Below are positions 43,601 to 55,520 of a stretch of DNA of 64,000 nt, piece by piece. The stretch's first letter is position 1, and every line of letters starts with the position of its first letter. Source of the DNA: Rhynchopus sp. YZ270_cl-10 (Eukaryota > Euglenozoa > Diplonemea > Diplonemida > Diplonemidae). The stretch covers positions 930,001 to 994,000 of the forward strand of contig OZ037833.1 in NCBI GenBank assembly GCA_964035575.1. The letters run 5' to 3'. The translations under genes were made by a program, and so were the position numbers. The notes beneath the pieces are model-generated. The model made no database searches and was not told the origin of the DNA. It saw only the letters and a program-made list of their open reading frames with translations.

Positions 43601-45200
43601 CTTGCGATGTACCGTCTATGTGATGAGCTGCAGGCAATGCAGAAAAGAAAAAAAAATGTGTGGTGTGCATGGGTGTTCTTAAGACGGAATACGAATACCA
43701 CTTTTGGGATCGTGCACTTTTTTTTCTACAGGGATTCCCTTAGGGAAGAAAAAAAAGAGCAGAAGGGTAACTAAGAGACTTTAGAACGGTCTTTTTCACT
43801 GGGTGAGGTGCCCGTGAACTGGGATGGAATGGAACAACACAAAAAAGACATTTTCCTCCTTGTAGGACGAACCCCCAAGTAAAATTTTCGCCTCCGGCGG
43901 ACACCCCCTTTCCTCCACTGTGTACTGTACTGTGTACTGTGTACTGTGTACTGTGTACTGTGTACTGTGTACTGTGTACTGTGTACTGTGTACTGTGTAC
44001 TGTGTACTGTGTACTGTGTACTGTGTACTGTGTACTGTGTACTGTGTACTGTGTACTGTGTACTGTGTACTGTGTACTGTGCGGTTATGCAGCCACGCCA
44101 ATTTTATAGTACCACCGCTGAACGCTCGGGTCACCAAAAATTCAAATAAGACCAGTTTTGGGGTGTTTTGACCCTGTTTTTGACCCCCAAAGGGGAAGCC
44201 CACCCAAAGAAAAATAGTGGAATACGGACCCGATTTTCCCCCGAAAACCCCCGGAATACGGAACACCCATGGTGGTGTGCACGTGCACACCCAATGGTGT
44301 TGTTGGGTTTCATTTGTTGAAACCCAACAAAGGGTGTCAGGCGCATCTGTGATGTGGCCACCGCCCAGCACACATCGACCTGAATTTTTTTTTTGTTCCT
44401 TTCTCGCAGAACGCGTATCGTTGCTGTGGCACCATGCCAAACGCAAAGGTATAGAGGAATAAGAAGAAAACGGGGTAGAAGGGGGGTGGTGGAGGAAAGG
44501 GTTTTTTGGTGAAAAGAAACCAGTAAGTGAGTAGTGGGTGGCAAGGCACCTCCCGACCCACTGTACGATTCCAGCCCCGGATGAAAGCGCAAAGTACCCT
44601 GCGGACGGCAGAAGATGTGAAAAGGCAACCTAATGGTATAAAGGCCTCTCTCGTGCGTACATTTTGCAAGAAGCTTAGAAAAATGTGAGAAAAGAGCATG
44701 CATACCTTGCTGTTGATCTTCTCCTGGTCCTTGGCCTCCAGGTAGATCTTGGTGTGCTTGGAGCCGTCGGTGAGCTGGCGGGTGCGCTTTCCGCAGATCT
44801 CGCTGGGGTAGCAGATGTCGTCAAGGACGGCCTCGTGGACAGCCTTCATGGTGCGGCTGCGCACGCTCATCTTCTTGGCGGTCACGATCTGGCGCTCGAT
44901 CTTCCTCTGGGCCACGAAGAGCACGTTCTTGTGCATCTTCTTCTCAAGGGTTGCGACAAGTGCCTTCTGCACCTTGTGAACCTTGCGGACGTAACGCAGG
45001 GGGTAGAACACCACAACAGCGGTCTTGGTGGCGGACACCTCGATCTCTCTCGCGGAGTTGATGGTGAACCCGGTCAGGGCCGCCTTCAGGTTCTTCGACT
45101 CCTGCTCCAGGTCGTACAGGGCCTGGGCAGCCTGGATCTCAAGCTCGGTGGCGTCAGTGCGACGCGACTTACGGATCTTCTTCAGAGCGGTGGTCGACAT
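40623..45200 (-). CDS. RPS7: 40S ribosomal protein eS7, copy 2, with a 4-kb intron
   Basis: Exons 45200-44706 and 40718-40623 encode the same 196 residues as copy 1, and the exon bases look identical by eye. The intron (44705-40719, 3987 bp) is ten times longer than that of copy 1. Identity reaches only about 18 nt into the 5' end of the intron and about 27 nt before the acceptor; upstream leaders also differ. The intron holds a 2.4-kb inverted-repeat element (40799-43199), a heptamer satellite (43917-44082) and an R9 copy. A strong TCTCTTCTCTTGCCAG site lies 25 nt before the ATG (45226-45227). Confidence 0.93.
41251..41357 (+). other. Possible first exon inside the Harbinger-like element
   Basis: From ATG 41251: MNLPHANDCFYECTIMMDKQ and then PAFETVTNVKATESR before a GTGAGT donor. 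Codons are GC-rich like host genes. Not recognised; it could be a captured host exon or an element gene. Confidence 0.3.
41822..41856. repeat. GC-rich TTCG-loop hairpin (R10)
   Basis: CGGTCGTCGCGCGCTTCGCG and onward, same flank as at 10606-10640. Confidence 0.6.
42120..42281 (+). other. Possible last exon inside the Harbinger-like element
   Basis: A frame reading LPKLRQSRLVLVKKETPP and TVDEAIRASLRLEEEVEAE then a stop at 42279-42281. The minus strand is also open here (MLNFTAGSFGGRGWK), so the true strand is uncertain. Confidence 0.3.
43917..44082. repeat. Heptamer satellite (GTGTACT)n
   Basis: About 22 copies of GTGTACT with one irregular unit at the left. It lies in the eS7 copy 2 intron. 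Confidence 0.9.
44553..44633. repeat. R9 repeat inside eS7 copy 2 intron
   Basis: CGACCCACTGTACGATTCCA, CCCCGGATGAAAGCGCAAAG, TACCCTGCGGACGGCAGAAG. Confidence 0.55.
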
Positions 45201-46800
45201 GGTTAAGGGTGGGGAGGTTGTAGGGCTGGCAAGAGAAGAGATGCGGGAATAGGGAGGGGTTGTGTTTTGAAAATAAAATACAAACTAAAATTTTAAATCT
45301 GCTATCAATCAGACACTTGAAGGGAGGTGCTACTTTCTGCTATTTTCTGCTATTTTGGGGTCGTCAGCCCACACCAACCATACTATCACCCCCCCAAACG
45401 CAGGAACTCAGTGGGGGGGGGGGGGATGAGGGAGAGAGAGAAATTCAAAATAAAATATTCACTTTTTTTGTTGTATGGTTTGCTTGCAGAGCGAGAGAAA
45501 AAAGGGCGGGAAAACGGGGATATGGGGTACGGGTCAGGTGCAACTGACAGGGGACGTGGCAGAGTAAGAGGGAAAAGAGGGGGGGGAATGTGGTGCAGGG
45601 TGAGGGGAATAGATCAAGGTATAAAAGCGAAAAGCTAAAAATAAAATAAAAAGGAAAAAGACAGGGAACAAAAAAAAAACCCCCCACAACTCGCGCGGCC
45701 AAACAGAAATGGCTGCAAAAAGACAAAAAAGGGAAAAGAAAAAAGACAGCAGACTAAATAATAAATAACTGTTTTTTTTTTTTTTTGTAAGATGAAGCTA
45801 AGCCACACAGTGTTTTAGTCACCAAAAAAAAAGATATCTCAAAAAATAAAAGGATGAATGGGCTACGGGGGCACATAACATCTTTTTATTGAAGAAAAAA
45901 AAAAAAGAAAACAATAATAAAATGGGGAAGAAGTTAACAATCAAAAACAACACAAAAAAAAAAATTCTTTGAAAAGATGAATATGGCTCTCGATGTATGC
46001 ATTTTTTTCCTTCCACATTCACGCGCATGGAGACGACACGTTGTAGAAAAATTAAAAAAAAAATGAAAAAAACGAGAGCATCAGTAGTAAGGGTCAAGGA
46101 GACTTGGGGTGTTGGAAATGAGCAGAATAAACGATTCAATCAATAAACTTTCGTTTCCGCCCTTTCTTTTTGAAAAAGAAAAAGTGTGTTTTTTTTTTTT
46201 TTTTTTTAAAGATGAACAAAATGAATAATGAAGCCACCCTCTAAAGAAAACTGTGTAAGATGAATGCCTCTCATGTACACACAGTTTTATCCTATCTAAA
46301 AAAGAAGAAAAAAAACAACCCGTGTGTTCTGTACTCAATACGCATACCACCCCCAAAAAAAAAATTATTGGGTAAACTGCTTGCAAACGCCCCATATTCA
46401 TCTAATGTAGCAAAGCTTTTCCTTTTTTTTTTCCTGTTGTTATTTAATGTTGCTTTCGACGATCACCCTGGCAAAAAAGACAGACAAGTATGCTTTTGAA
46501 AAAAAAAAAAAAATGGATTTTATTTGGATGTCTTGGTTCGCAAAATGGGAGGAGGAGGATGGAAGGGGGAGAAAAAAAACGGGGAGAACGGGAGGGGGAA
46601 GGATCCCTGATGAGAAAAGGAATTTGGGGGGGATTTTTTTTTTTTTTTTTTTTTTTGCTCAAAATATTGGCCGCATTATTCGTTCAAGGCAAAGGTGGTA
46701 TGTGCGTGTGTGCGAGGATATGTGGAGGGGGAAAGGGCGTGTATGTGTGTTGGGCAGAGGAGGAATGTGGGCGGAGTAATTTTTTTTTTTCTTTTTTTTT

Positions 46801-46982
46801 TGTGTTTTGATAATCTGTCTGATCAGTGTAGCTACCACGCAAAGCAGGCTTGCAACTGTCCAGGTTTCGTTCTCACGTATTTTTTTTTTCCCTCCTTCTT
46901 TTTTTTTGATAAATTGTTGGAGCAGTGTAGTTTGCCTCGGTTGTGTTGCCACGGTTTTGTGCAAAATCTCCACTTTCAACTT
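46801..46982. repeat. R4 repeat, two tandem copies
   Basis: Each has a T-rich head. The second reads TTGATAAATTGTTGGAGCAG, GCCTCGGTTGTGTTGCCACG and GTGCAAAATCTCCACTTTCA. Confidence 0.65.
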
Positions 46983-47379
46983 TTGTGCACTAACAGTACA
47001 GTTCCGTGTGGTTTAATATTTTCTTCTGTGTTCTAACATAAGACCCCTGCAGACACCAGAAAACACACAGCCAATTCAAGCTACGGCAAAACCCTTCTCT
47101 CTCAAGCCGAGCTAAAAAAACATCCATAAAAAAAAAAAAAAAAAAATGAAGCTGATGGTGATGGTGAAAACGTCTATGTGACGCTGGCACTGACATACAG
47201 TTATTTTATTTAAAAAAAACGTGAGTTTGAACAATTTCCTCCCCCAAACCACAGCCAAATATCGCTATTTTTTCTTTTTTTCTTGATAGACACAACGCAC
47301 GGAAGACTGTGGTTGTGCCTCCCCCCTTTTTCTGAGTATTTTCACGTTGGTTCTTAAGGTTCTGGTACCGTATTCGGAA

Positions 47380-47490
47380 AAATGTTGCAACGTAAAAATG
47401 TTGGAACGTAAAAATGTTGTAACGGAATAATGTTGTAACGCTGCGGATCGCGGGAAGTTGTAACTTTATTCCGTTACAACATTTTTATGA
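47380..47490. repeat. Palindromic element with direct subrepeats
   Basis: AAAATGTTGTAACGGAATAA pairs with a right arm reading TTATTCCGTTACAACATTTT. AACGTAAAAATGTTG is repeated on the left. Confidence 0.6.
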
Positions 47491-48390
47491 CTGGGGTGAA
47501 CTTTGTCTTAGGGATTTTTTTTGGAACAGTCGGCATAATCCCCAACCTCACACACCACACCCCAATTTCAAGCCGATAATTAGTGTTTCAGGTTTTTGAC
47601 GTCCTCCCCCACCCCTCACCCAAATAAAAAATGAAACAAATGGGATTAGCCCAATTCTGCAAGCGCCGCAATCCCCACGAGCCTGTTTCGGAAGGAGGAG
47701 ATGCCCCCAACCTGGCGTTCCTTACAATCCATCTCTAGTTTTGTTCACTTTTGTGCCTCGTTCTAACTAACCGGCACTGTACAGATTGTAAGACGTCTGG
47801 CCCCTGCTTCGCTCGGACCAAGTGCTTTTCATGTGCATAGTAAACGTACCCCCCTTGCCCTGTCCAGTTTGATGTGGAACAAAAAAAGTCGAGCCTACGG
47901 CTAAGTTGAACACAGGGTATTAGGGTGGTTAAAAAAACTGGTTTTGAAAACCAGTTTTTCAAAAAACTGGTTTTCAGAAAAAAAAAAAAAAACAGAGAAA
48001 TCTGGAGGGGAAAAAAAAACTGACACTTTTCACCAGGCCTTTCTGTAAATGTCGGTTCCGTTTACTTTTTTTTGAACTTTTTTTTGTTTTTTTTGTTTTG
48101 TTTTGTTTTGTTACGTTGATGAGGTGTTGCTTTTTTCTATTGAAAAATTCGTTCCGTGGACCCGAAACCCAGTGGATGCATCTTTAAACAGAAATTGGGT
48201 GCCCCAATTCATTACTCGTTTTGCTTTTTTTTTTTTTTGCTTTTTTTTCGCGACATCCTTCACATTTTTGAGGTTGAGAGAGCTTTCTAGTAAATTTTGT
48301 TTTCTTTAATTTTTTTTTCCAGAAAAAAAAAAAAAAAAGTTGATAAAAAAACAAGAAAAAGCCAAACACATCGTGTTCAACCATTCTAAA

Positions 48391-48715
48391 TACCGCGATT
48401 GGAAATATTATGGACCGAATTAAGTACCAAATGTCCCGAAAAAATCTCTAACGTACCATAATTAATTCGGTCCAACAATAACCCGAACCAAATATTAATT
48501 CGATTCATATCGTTCTGGGCAAAAAAGTACTTGTCAAAAAAATAAGATTCGCCCTTTCCTCGGGGGACAAGTACAAAAAAAATTGCCCCCCAAAACATCA
48601 TGAACCGAATTAAATACCAAATGAAACTCAAAAACCTCAAACGTACCATCATTAATTCGGTCCATAATATTTTGTTTCTTTATTTATTCGGTCCATAATA
48701 TTTCCAAACGCGGTA
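48391..48715. mobile_element. Inverted-repeat element, TA-flanked
   Basis: Ends TACCGCGATTGGAAATATTA and TAATATTTCCAAACGCGGTA (one mismatch), so TA sits at both edges as in Tc1/mariner-type insertions. Extra internal copies of GACCGAATTAA occur. About 325 bp, non-coding. Confidence 0.65.
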
Positions 48716-48894
48716 ACCCAATACTTTCTTCTATTTTGTACGAACACTGTTCTGTACACAAAAAAAATGACACCCGAAGAAGAAAGAAGACAAAAAAAAA
48801 GTGCTGTAGTTTTAAAAAACAGCTATCACTCCAATGGTGTTTGGCAGAAATAACGAGAGAGGGGGGGGGAAAACAGAGAGAATGGTTTGGCAAA

Positions 48895-48930
48895 AAGATG
48901 ATCCAGAGTCTCGTGTACTTGGTCATCTTT
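48895..48930. repeat. R2 hairpin repeat
   Basis: AAAGATGATCCAGAGTCTCG then TGTACTTGGTCATCTTT; the outer stem is fully paired (AAGATGA/TCATCTT). Confidence 0.6.
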
Positions 48931-49064
48931 TAAAAAAGGAAGACGCCTCGCCGAACCCTCATCTCCCCTCGCCCCTTGTTTAGTTTTTTTCTTTTTCATA
49001 TTCGAAATATTTCGTTATACAAAATGAGTGCAGAGAGGAGTGATAAAAGGGGCATCGAAGAAGC

Positions 49065-49100
<36 letters not shown>

Positions 49101-49309
49101 TTTTTCTTCAGTGTTTCCCAGCATCTCACCTAACTCTGAAAATAGGTGAGATTTTGCGGTTTTGCGGGTTTTTGTATAGGTGTGGCGAGCCCGGGCGCGC
49201 TTCGCGCGCCCGGGTCCCCACCTTAGCTCAAGTTGGGGGCCTCCGGCGGAATGTGAGAATTTCTCGGAGTTCGGCACTTCATTGATATTTGCACCAGGCA
49301 CACGTGGTA

Positions 49310-49403
49310 TACGAATTATCAGTAAACTCAGTACATTTACAAAATAAACGGCAGTCATGACAGGCATGGCACCCAAGCGAAGCCACGGTACGCAACATTT
49401 CTA
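49310..49403. repeat. R8 repeat
   Basis: TATCAGTAAACTCAGTACAT, AACGGCAGTCATGACAGGCA, TGGCACCCAAGCGAAGCCAC, GCAACATTTCT. Matches 25405-25490. Confidence 0.65.
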
Positions 49404-49512
49404 AAAATTGTTGACATAAATGTCACTGTCGTTGGAAGATTGGGGGGTCAGCTTGTTTTTGTGCCCAAAATTTTTTCAGCACTGCTGACCAGGGACATTG
49501 GGAACATAGGGA

Positions 49513-49690
49513 TTTTTGCGGAGCAAAAAAAAAATCAAACAAATGGCGCCGCAGGCGAAAAAAAATTAGGGTACAGTGTAAAAATCTATCTTTTTACAGC
49601 ACAAAGTCACACACCTAACCCTTTTTTGCGGAGCAAAAAAGGGAAAATGGCGCCGCAGGCAAAAAAAAATTGAGGTACAGCCTGAATGGT
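49513..49690. repeat. R6 repeat, two tandem copies
   Basis: TTTTGCGGAGCAAAAAAA and GGCGCCGCAGGCGAAAAA occur twice, about 110 bp apart. Confidence 0.7.
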
Positions 49691-50031
49691 GCGGTCAGCA
49701 ACCCAGTTCCCCATGGTACTCCCGTGGTTCAACCATGATTTTTTTTTTTTTTTTTTTTTTTGTGAGATTTCTCACCCCAAAATCTCACCGTGGGAAACAC
49801 TGTTTTTCTTGATTCTGATTTTTGTTGATAATCCGTTGGTGTAGTGTGTGCCCTCTTTAAGACAAAACCTTCACTGTACTGCTGTGTAAAGACGGCACAG
49901 CCTCAACGAAACTAGAATTTTCCCCCCTTCTTTTTCAAAGAAAAAAATAATCTGACTTCAGGATATGAACCAATGAATAAAAAGAAAGCGATTATTTCAA
50001 AATCATAAAAGAAGGCAAGAAAACAAAAGTT

Positions 50032-50069
50032 TATAAGATGAACCTGAGCCTCTCGTGCTTAGTCCCCTT
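50032..50069. repeat. R2 hairpin repeat
   Basis: TATAAGATGAACCTGAGCCT, CTCGTGCTTAGTCCCCTTC. Confidence 0.55.
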
Positions 50070-51111
50070 CAGTTACCTTCCCCACATGGGGAAAAATGGC
50101 ACTTTTTTTTCGTTTATTGCTCTACAAAATTTCTTGTGTTTCTCGCTGTATGAGTTGTGTTGAGATGAGGTAAAACAAATACTTTGTTTCATATACATTC
50201 TTTTTCTAATGAAAAGAAGGTACAGAGGGTGCTAAAGAAGTACCCTTGCTTTTTTTTGTTCAAATACTGAAAATGAAAAACAAAAATTTGCAGACACGCA
50301 CCTTCCGTCGATTCTAGTTCCTCTTTTTCCAGATGCTTATAAAAAAAATGAGGGGGAAAAAAAAAATCGCCCGCACAAAAGTAAAGTGATGCTCCACACA
50401 ACAGATATCTTCTCTCTACCCGATAGAAAACAAGCTTGAGGTTCGTTCCAAATACCACCTGATTTTGCCTGAAATTTGGTGGTATTAACAGCACTTCTAA
50501 CCACCAAAACTTCCAAATTTTCAGGGAAAATCAGGTCGAAATAAATGGTGTTCCCTTTTAATTTTAGTAAGACAATATTGGTGGGGGTAAAGAACCCTCC
50601 TGAGGTTTCAAATCCCAAAAATCCACCTCAGTTTTTTTTACCCCTCCGATGTTTTGTTGGTGTTACTGTAATAGAAAATATATGATTCTTCTTCGTGCGC
50701 GTACTTCAAAGAAAAGAGAAAAAAAAAAAAAAAAAAAAAACAGAATTAACTCGTGTACTTTCAGCTCAAGAACAGAAAGTATTAGAGAGTGCAACATTGC
50801 GCCCTTTCGTGAATGAAGGAAAAAACTTGGGATGACTTTAATATAAAGTACAACACAAACTGTCACAGATTTAATAAAAACAAAATAAAAAAAAAAAAAA
50901 AAATGAAAAAGCTTGGCGAGGGATGGCGCATTGCGGACCCTCTGCTGATCCACTGTTTTTTCCCCTCCTTTTTTCTCTTTTTTTAACAAAACAGAAAAGG
51001 CGGGAAGCTTCACAGCAAATCGTCCTGCGCTTTTGGTTTTATTTTTTGTCATCTTGCCCCGCCTATCCTTTATTTCTACTTTTCTTTGCCTCTTCTCCCT
51101 GGATGAATTAC

Positions 51112-51144
<33 letters not shown>

Positions 51145-52398
51145 AAAAATTGTTGGAATAGTGTTGCCACCTGTGCAAGCTCCACAGTCCTTTTTAAAGG
51201 GGGGGGGTTTTTTTTGATAGAGCTTGGGGAGTGGGGAGAGTTGATGAAACCAGTCAAAAAAAAAAAAAAAAAAATTAAGATACAGAATCTTTGAAGAAAG
51301 ATGGATGTCGGACATACCCACCAGCGCCGTCTTATTTTGAATCAAAAAAATAAGAATAGAGGTACTGAGAACGGACCTACACTGCACAGTGGTGGGCAGT
51401 CACCTTTTACCTTTTACCTTTTACCCTTCAAAAAAATCACCCCAATATTGGCTCTCTCCCTGTGAATACAGGGTCGGTGGGAATTGCCCATTAACAAAAA
51501 AATATGAAGGGGGAAAAAAGGGTTCGCAAAATAACCCTACACGAAACCTCTCGATCTTCGATCTTGATCACAATCGGTGTCGCACAGCAATTTTTGCTGC
51601 ACAAAGGGGGGAGTTTTCTTTTGCACAAAAGCCTATCAAGGGTATATCATTTCCCACAGCTTGAGTTTCGTAATTATTTTTTTGGTGAGATGGGGCAGAA
51701 TAAAATAAAAAAGAAATCCGCCCCCAAGCGGTAAATCCTTCATTTCCTCCACTCATCCTAAATCTTTTTTGTTTTTTGTTTTTTTCTGGGCACACTGGAT
51801 TTGGTGTGACTTCGCATATTGGGAAAGGGGTGGAGGGGGGGGTTTTTTTTGTGTTCGTTCGCTCTTTCGAATAGTGTGAGGGTGGGGGAGAGTGAAAAGA
51901 GAAGTTGAAAAGTGCAAACGCCCCCACCGTTCATCGGCGGAACGCAGGCACTGAAAATGGGGGCTGGGAAGGCTGAACAGGTTGAGTGAATGCTGTTTGA
52001 CGAATTATTTTGTGGTATGTATCTGACTGACAGATATACACACCATCTGAGAGGGACCATAGTAAACCCTGATAGGTAAAGTAAAAGGTATTTTCATCAT
52101 ATGCAATCAATAAATTTATATGAGGAGGGACAAAAAATTGTTCCCATGTTTCTATACGCGGGGTAAAAATCAGGTGGTACTTTTAATAAAAAAAGAAAAG
52201 AAAAAAGTTCTTGTTGATAATAAATGCGGCTCTCCCTTGCGTACACACATATTTACTACTTTACAATCGTGTTGGGACACGGCTGGGTTTTTGAAGGGGG
52301 GGGGGGAAAGAGAAATGTGAATGGAATTTAAACACCTCAGATGATTTTAGAGGAGAGCAGGGGTGTAAATTCCAACGAATAAAAGAAAAAAAAAAAAG
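50070..52398. other. Gene-free region
   Basis: Contains the M3 palindrome (50454-50536), an R4 copy (51137-51192), a partial R1 (51900-51952) and an R2b-like hairpin (52215-52256). Long A and T runs throughout. Confidence 0.5.
50454..50536. mobile_element. Small palindromic element M3, copy 2
   Basis: ACCACCTGATTTTGCCTGAA pairs with a right arm ending AGGGAAAATCAGGT. Confidence 0.7.
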
Positions 52399-52466
52399 AT
52401 ATAGTGGTGTTCCGGAAACACCTGTCAAGGACATGTCAATATCAGGCCCCTCCGGAACACCATATA
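52399..52466. repeat. Palindromic element
   Basis: ATATAGTGGTGTTCCGGA and TCCGGAACACCATATAG flank a short middle. Confidence 0.6.
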
Positions 52467-53886
52467 GGGAAAAGTCATGTAGTACCCAAATTTCTAGTAC
52501 CCAAAAAAAAAAAATATTTTGGGAATGTGTCGGTAAGGCTAAGAGCGGTAGTTAATTGATAGTCACAATCTCTGACTGACCCACGCACGATGCCAACCTT
52601 GAATGGCACAGCAAAACTAAAACTAATTTATTTATTTATTTATTTTTGAAAACTTGGCATTCACTCTCTGTCGCTTTAGCGCTGCCAAGGCAGTGTGGCT
52701 GCAATATTGGAACACCCTGCTTTTCAAGCTTCTCTCTCTCTCTCCCCTTTCTCTCTCTTCTTTGTTGCAGAGATAAAGAAAAAGAGGACACTTGCTAAAC
52801 GGATGTGCCTCTCTGTACGCACACACACCTTGGAGGAAAAAAAGAAAAAAAAAAAAAAGGAGAAATTCAGGGCAGGCCTGGGCCTAAAGTGGGTACCCGG
52901 GGCCCGATTTTGATTTTATTTTATTTTTTCTAAGGATTTTACACGGGGGAAAAATTATTTTTTCTAAGGATTTTATACGGGGAAAATTTATTTTTCTAAG
53001 GGTTTTTCTTAGGGGAAAAAGTCTGGGGGGTCGGGCCGGGCCCCGTGTCGCTGAGAATAACTCGCACTCTGCCCGGGGAGTGCGGTACCAAGCCATAATG
53101 AACAAAAAAAGTCTCCACCCCGCTTCCTTCGGTCTCGTCCCTTTCACCTCCCGCACAACAGAATAAATAATAATACAGTATGGTGCGTGTGACTGCAAAC
53201 GTCGAGGGAACCTTGCTTCTTGCAGTGCTGCAAGTGCTCGCCACCACGGTGGTAGCAAAGTGCATTGCGTTGGCGCACTTGGGCAGGCCCTGACGGCACT
53301 GAGGAACGAAAAAGAAAAATAATTCCGCGCCGCCCAGGGCTGCACCTTAAAAAAAAATTTGCCTGCGGCGCCATTTTCCCTTTTTGCTCTGCAAAAAAGG
53401 ATTCGCTGAGTGGCTTTGTGGTGTAAAAGCTGCATTTTTTATACTGTACCCTAATTTTTTTTCGCCTGCGGCGCCGTTTTATATTCATCCCGAACATTCG
53501 GGGTGCACGTAGCGCGCCCGGGTTTAGGACCCCTTCTTAAATTTCGAGGGGGCGGTTCACGTTACAGTGGGTCCAGAATCATAGTTCAATTTAACCCCGC
53601 TAAGCAACTCGCTGGTGGTAATGACCAAAACGTGTATCAGCCAAGAACTTGCCCATTTTTTTCAAAATGACCCCGTGACAGTGAGGGTAAAAGCTCGGAA
53701 AACCCGAAAAAGGCCAAAAAAACCCCCCGAAAAGGGAAAACCGAGAACATATTTCGGCAGGGGGGCAGCGTGTTCTCAGAAAAATCCAAGAATTGCCTGT
53801 AAAAATCCTTAGAAAAAACCCGGGTGCCGATCCAAAAAAATGGAAAAAACCCCAGGGTGCCCGCCCACCCCTGATTCAGGGCGTAA

Positions 53887-53919
<33 letters not shown>

Positions 53920-55361
53920 GTTCAGAAGTCTTTTTCCTTGTATTCTAGAGATAATTCAAGACAGTCTTTCTACTCCGCATCATCGTTTTCTTCTTCTTTT
54001 TTCTTTTATGTTTTTGTGATAAATTGTTGGATTTTGTGTAGCTTCCTCTGCGTTGCCACAGTTGTGCAAACTCCACTTTTTATTCTTCATCATTTTCCCC
54101 CCCCCTTCTTTCTTTTCATGGCAGTGTACCGCAGTGGATGCCAAGAAATAGTTAGCAAGAATAACCAAAAAAAAAAAAAAAAAAGCCCCCCCGTCTCTTA
54201 CCCTCTCAAGGTGCATTGCCGTTTAGCGGTGTCTGTCCTCTCTGTACTCTTGCAGTCCATCCTCATTTTTATCAGAGCCTTTCGTTATTTTTTTTCGTGT
54301 ACCGCACGAGTTCACAGACGATCCCACAAGGCTTTTTGCTCCCATATATTGGGGTATTTTAGCTAATTTTTTTTTTTTTTTGGAACCCCTCCCAGAACAG
54401 AAGAAAACAAAATACCATATGCAAACAGAGCAAGCATTAAGGGGCATAACATCGTCAAAGGGGTCTTTGAAAGTTTGTTTGTTTTTTTTTGTATTTGTTG
54501 TTTTTTGTTTTTGCTACTCTGTTTGTTTTTGTATTGTATTTCATTTGTAGTACTTTGTAAGTTGAGAGGTAGGTGCGCTTCATCGCCAAAGGGGTCGTTT
54601 TTTGTATCGACAATCACCTACACGAGGTAGGATCTGTACACAATGTCACCCGAAGGCTTTGTACTTAAAGTTATTTTTATAGCAAAGTGAATTAGCTACA
54701 CAGTCTGTCCATGTGCTCTGTTTATTACAAAAAAGGGGGGTCGGGCAAAGGGTAGGTGAAAATACTCTGACTAAAAGTGGTGCGTGGGGGGTAGAGGGTT
54801 TTTTTAAAAAAGGTAGAGTTGATAAACGTACACTGTGGGGTACGTTTTTAAAGAGAAGTTTTGAAGTGCAAACGCCTCACCGTTCATCAGTAGACGCAGA
54901 GCACCGGAAAAGAAAAAGAAAATGACATTTCTCTTTGTGTTATGTCATTTTGAATCAAAAAAAAAAAAATAGGAAACATTGTGAAGTTGATGCAAAAAAA
55001 GCTCCACTCTTGGTACCCCAGAAATCCAAAATACCAAGTACGCAACAACTACGCACTAAGTACGCAATATGGGGTTGTCAGGAGCACCAACTCTGGTTTA
55101 TCTCTAGAATTGGGGGGACAGAGTAGATTTTGCTCACAACAAAAAAAAAACAAACAAAACGAGAAGAAAAAGATGGTTGATTTGTAAAATCCGAAAATAC
55201 TTTATATACACGAATGGGACGAGCAAGGCACATCTAACCAGAAATACAAGTAAAGTTGATAGTGCTAACGCAAAAAAAATGAAAAACAATAACAATATAG
55301 TACTCGTAAGATACACTACCCGACGGGGCAATATATCTATAAAAAAAAAAAGAAGCTTATA
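52467..55361. other. Gene-free region
   Basis: Contains R9 (52565-52613), an R2b-like hairpin (52795-52832), the inverted R6 copy (53359-53482), R4 (54017-54083), a partial R1 (54852-54912) and an A31 run (53888-53917). Confidence 0.5.
53359..53482 (-). repeat. R6 repeat, inverted copy
   Basis: GCCTGCGGCGCCATTTTCCC, TTTGCTCTGCAAAAAAGG and a second GCCTGCGGCGCCGTTTTAT. Confidence 0.65.
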
Positions 55362-55474
55362 GGGGGATAGTCAGATTTACCCTACCCTATTTGGAATAAG
55401 TTCAGACTTGCCCTAAAAACTTTAGGGCAAGTCTGAACTTTCAAAATAGGGTAGGGTAAATCTGATTATTCCCC
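55362..55474. mobile_element. Near-perfect long hairpin element
   Basis: Arms of about 50 bp: GGGGGATAGTCAGATTTACC ... GACTTGCCCTAAA pairs with TTTAGGGCAAGTC ... TAAATCTGATTATTCCCC. The loop is only a few bases. A transcript would fold into a microRNA-precursor-like hairpin. Confidence 0.75.
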
Positions 55475-55481
55475 AAGTTTA

Positions 55482-55520
55482 TAAGATGATCTCTAAGCCT
55501 CTCTGTGCTTTAGTCATCTT
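55482..55520. repeat. R2 hairpin repeat, fully paired
   Basis: AAGATGATCTCTAAGCCTCT, then GTGCTTTAGTCATCTT; the outer stem is AAGATGA/TCATCTT. Confidence 0.6.

Larger units (their letters stand above)
45228..48390. other. Gene-free, homopolymer-rich region
   Basis: No conserved gene. Holds R2-type hairpins (45788-45823, 45973-46008, 46256-46295), two R4 copies (46801-46875, 46910-46982), a partial R1 (about 47147-47195) and a palindrome (47380-47490). Confidence 0.5.

Noticed and set aside
43920-44171. Open frames encoding VYCVLCT repeats
   Set aside because: Translation of the GTGTACT satellite, not a gene.
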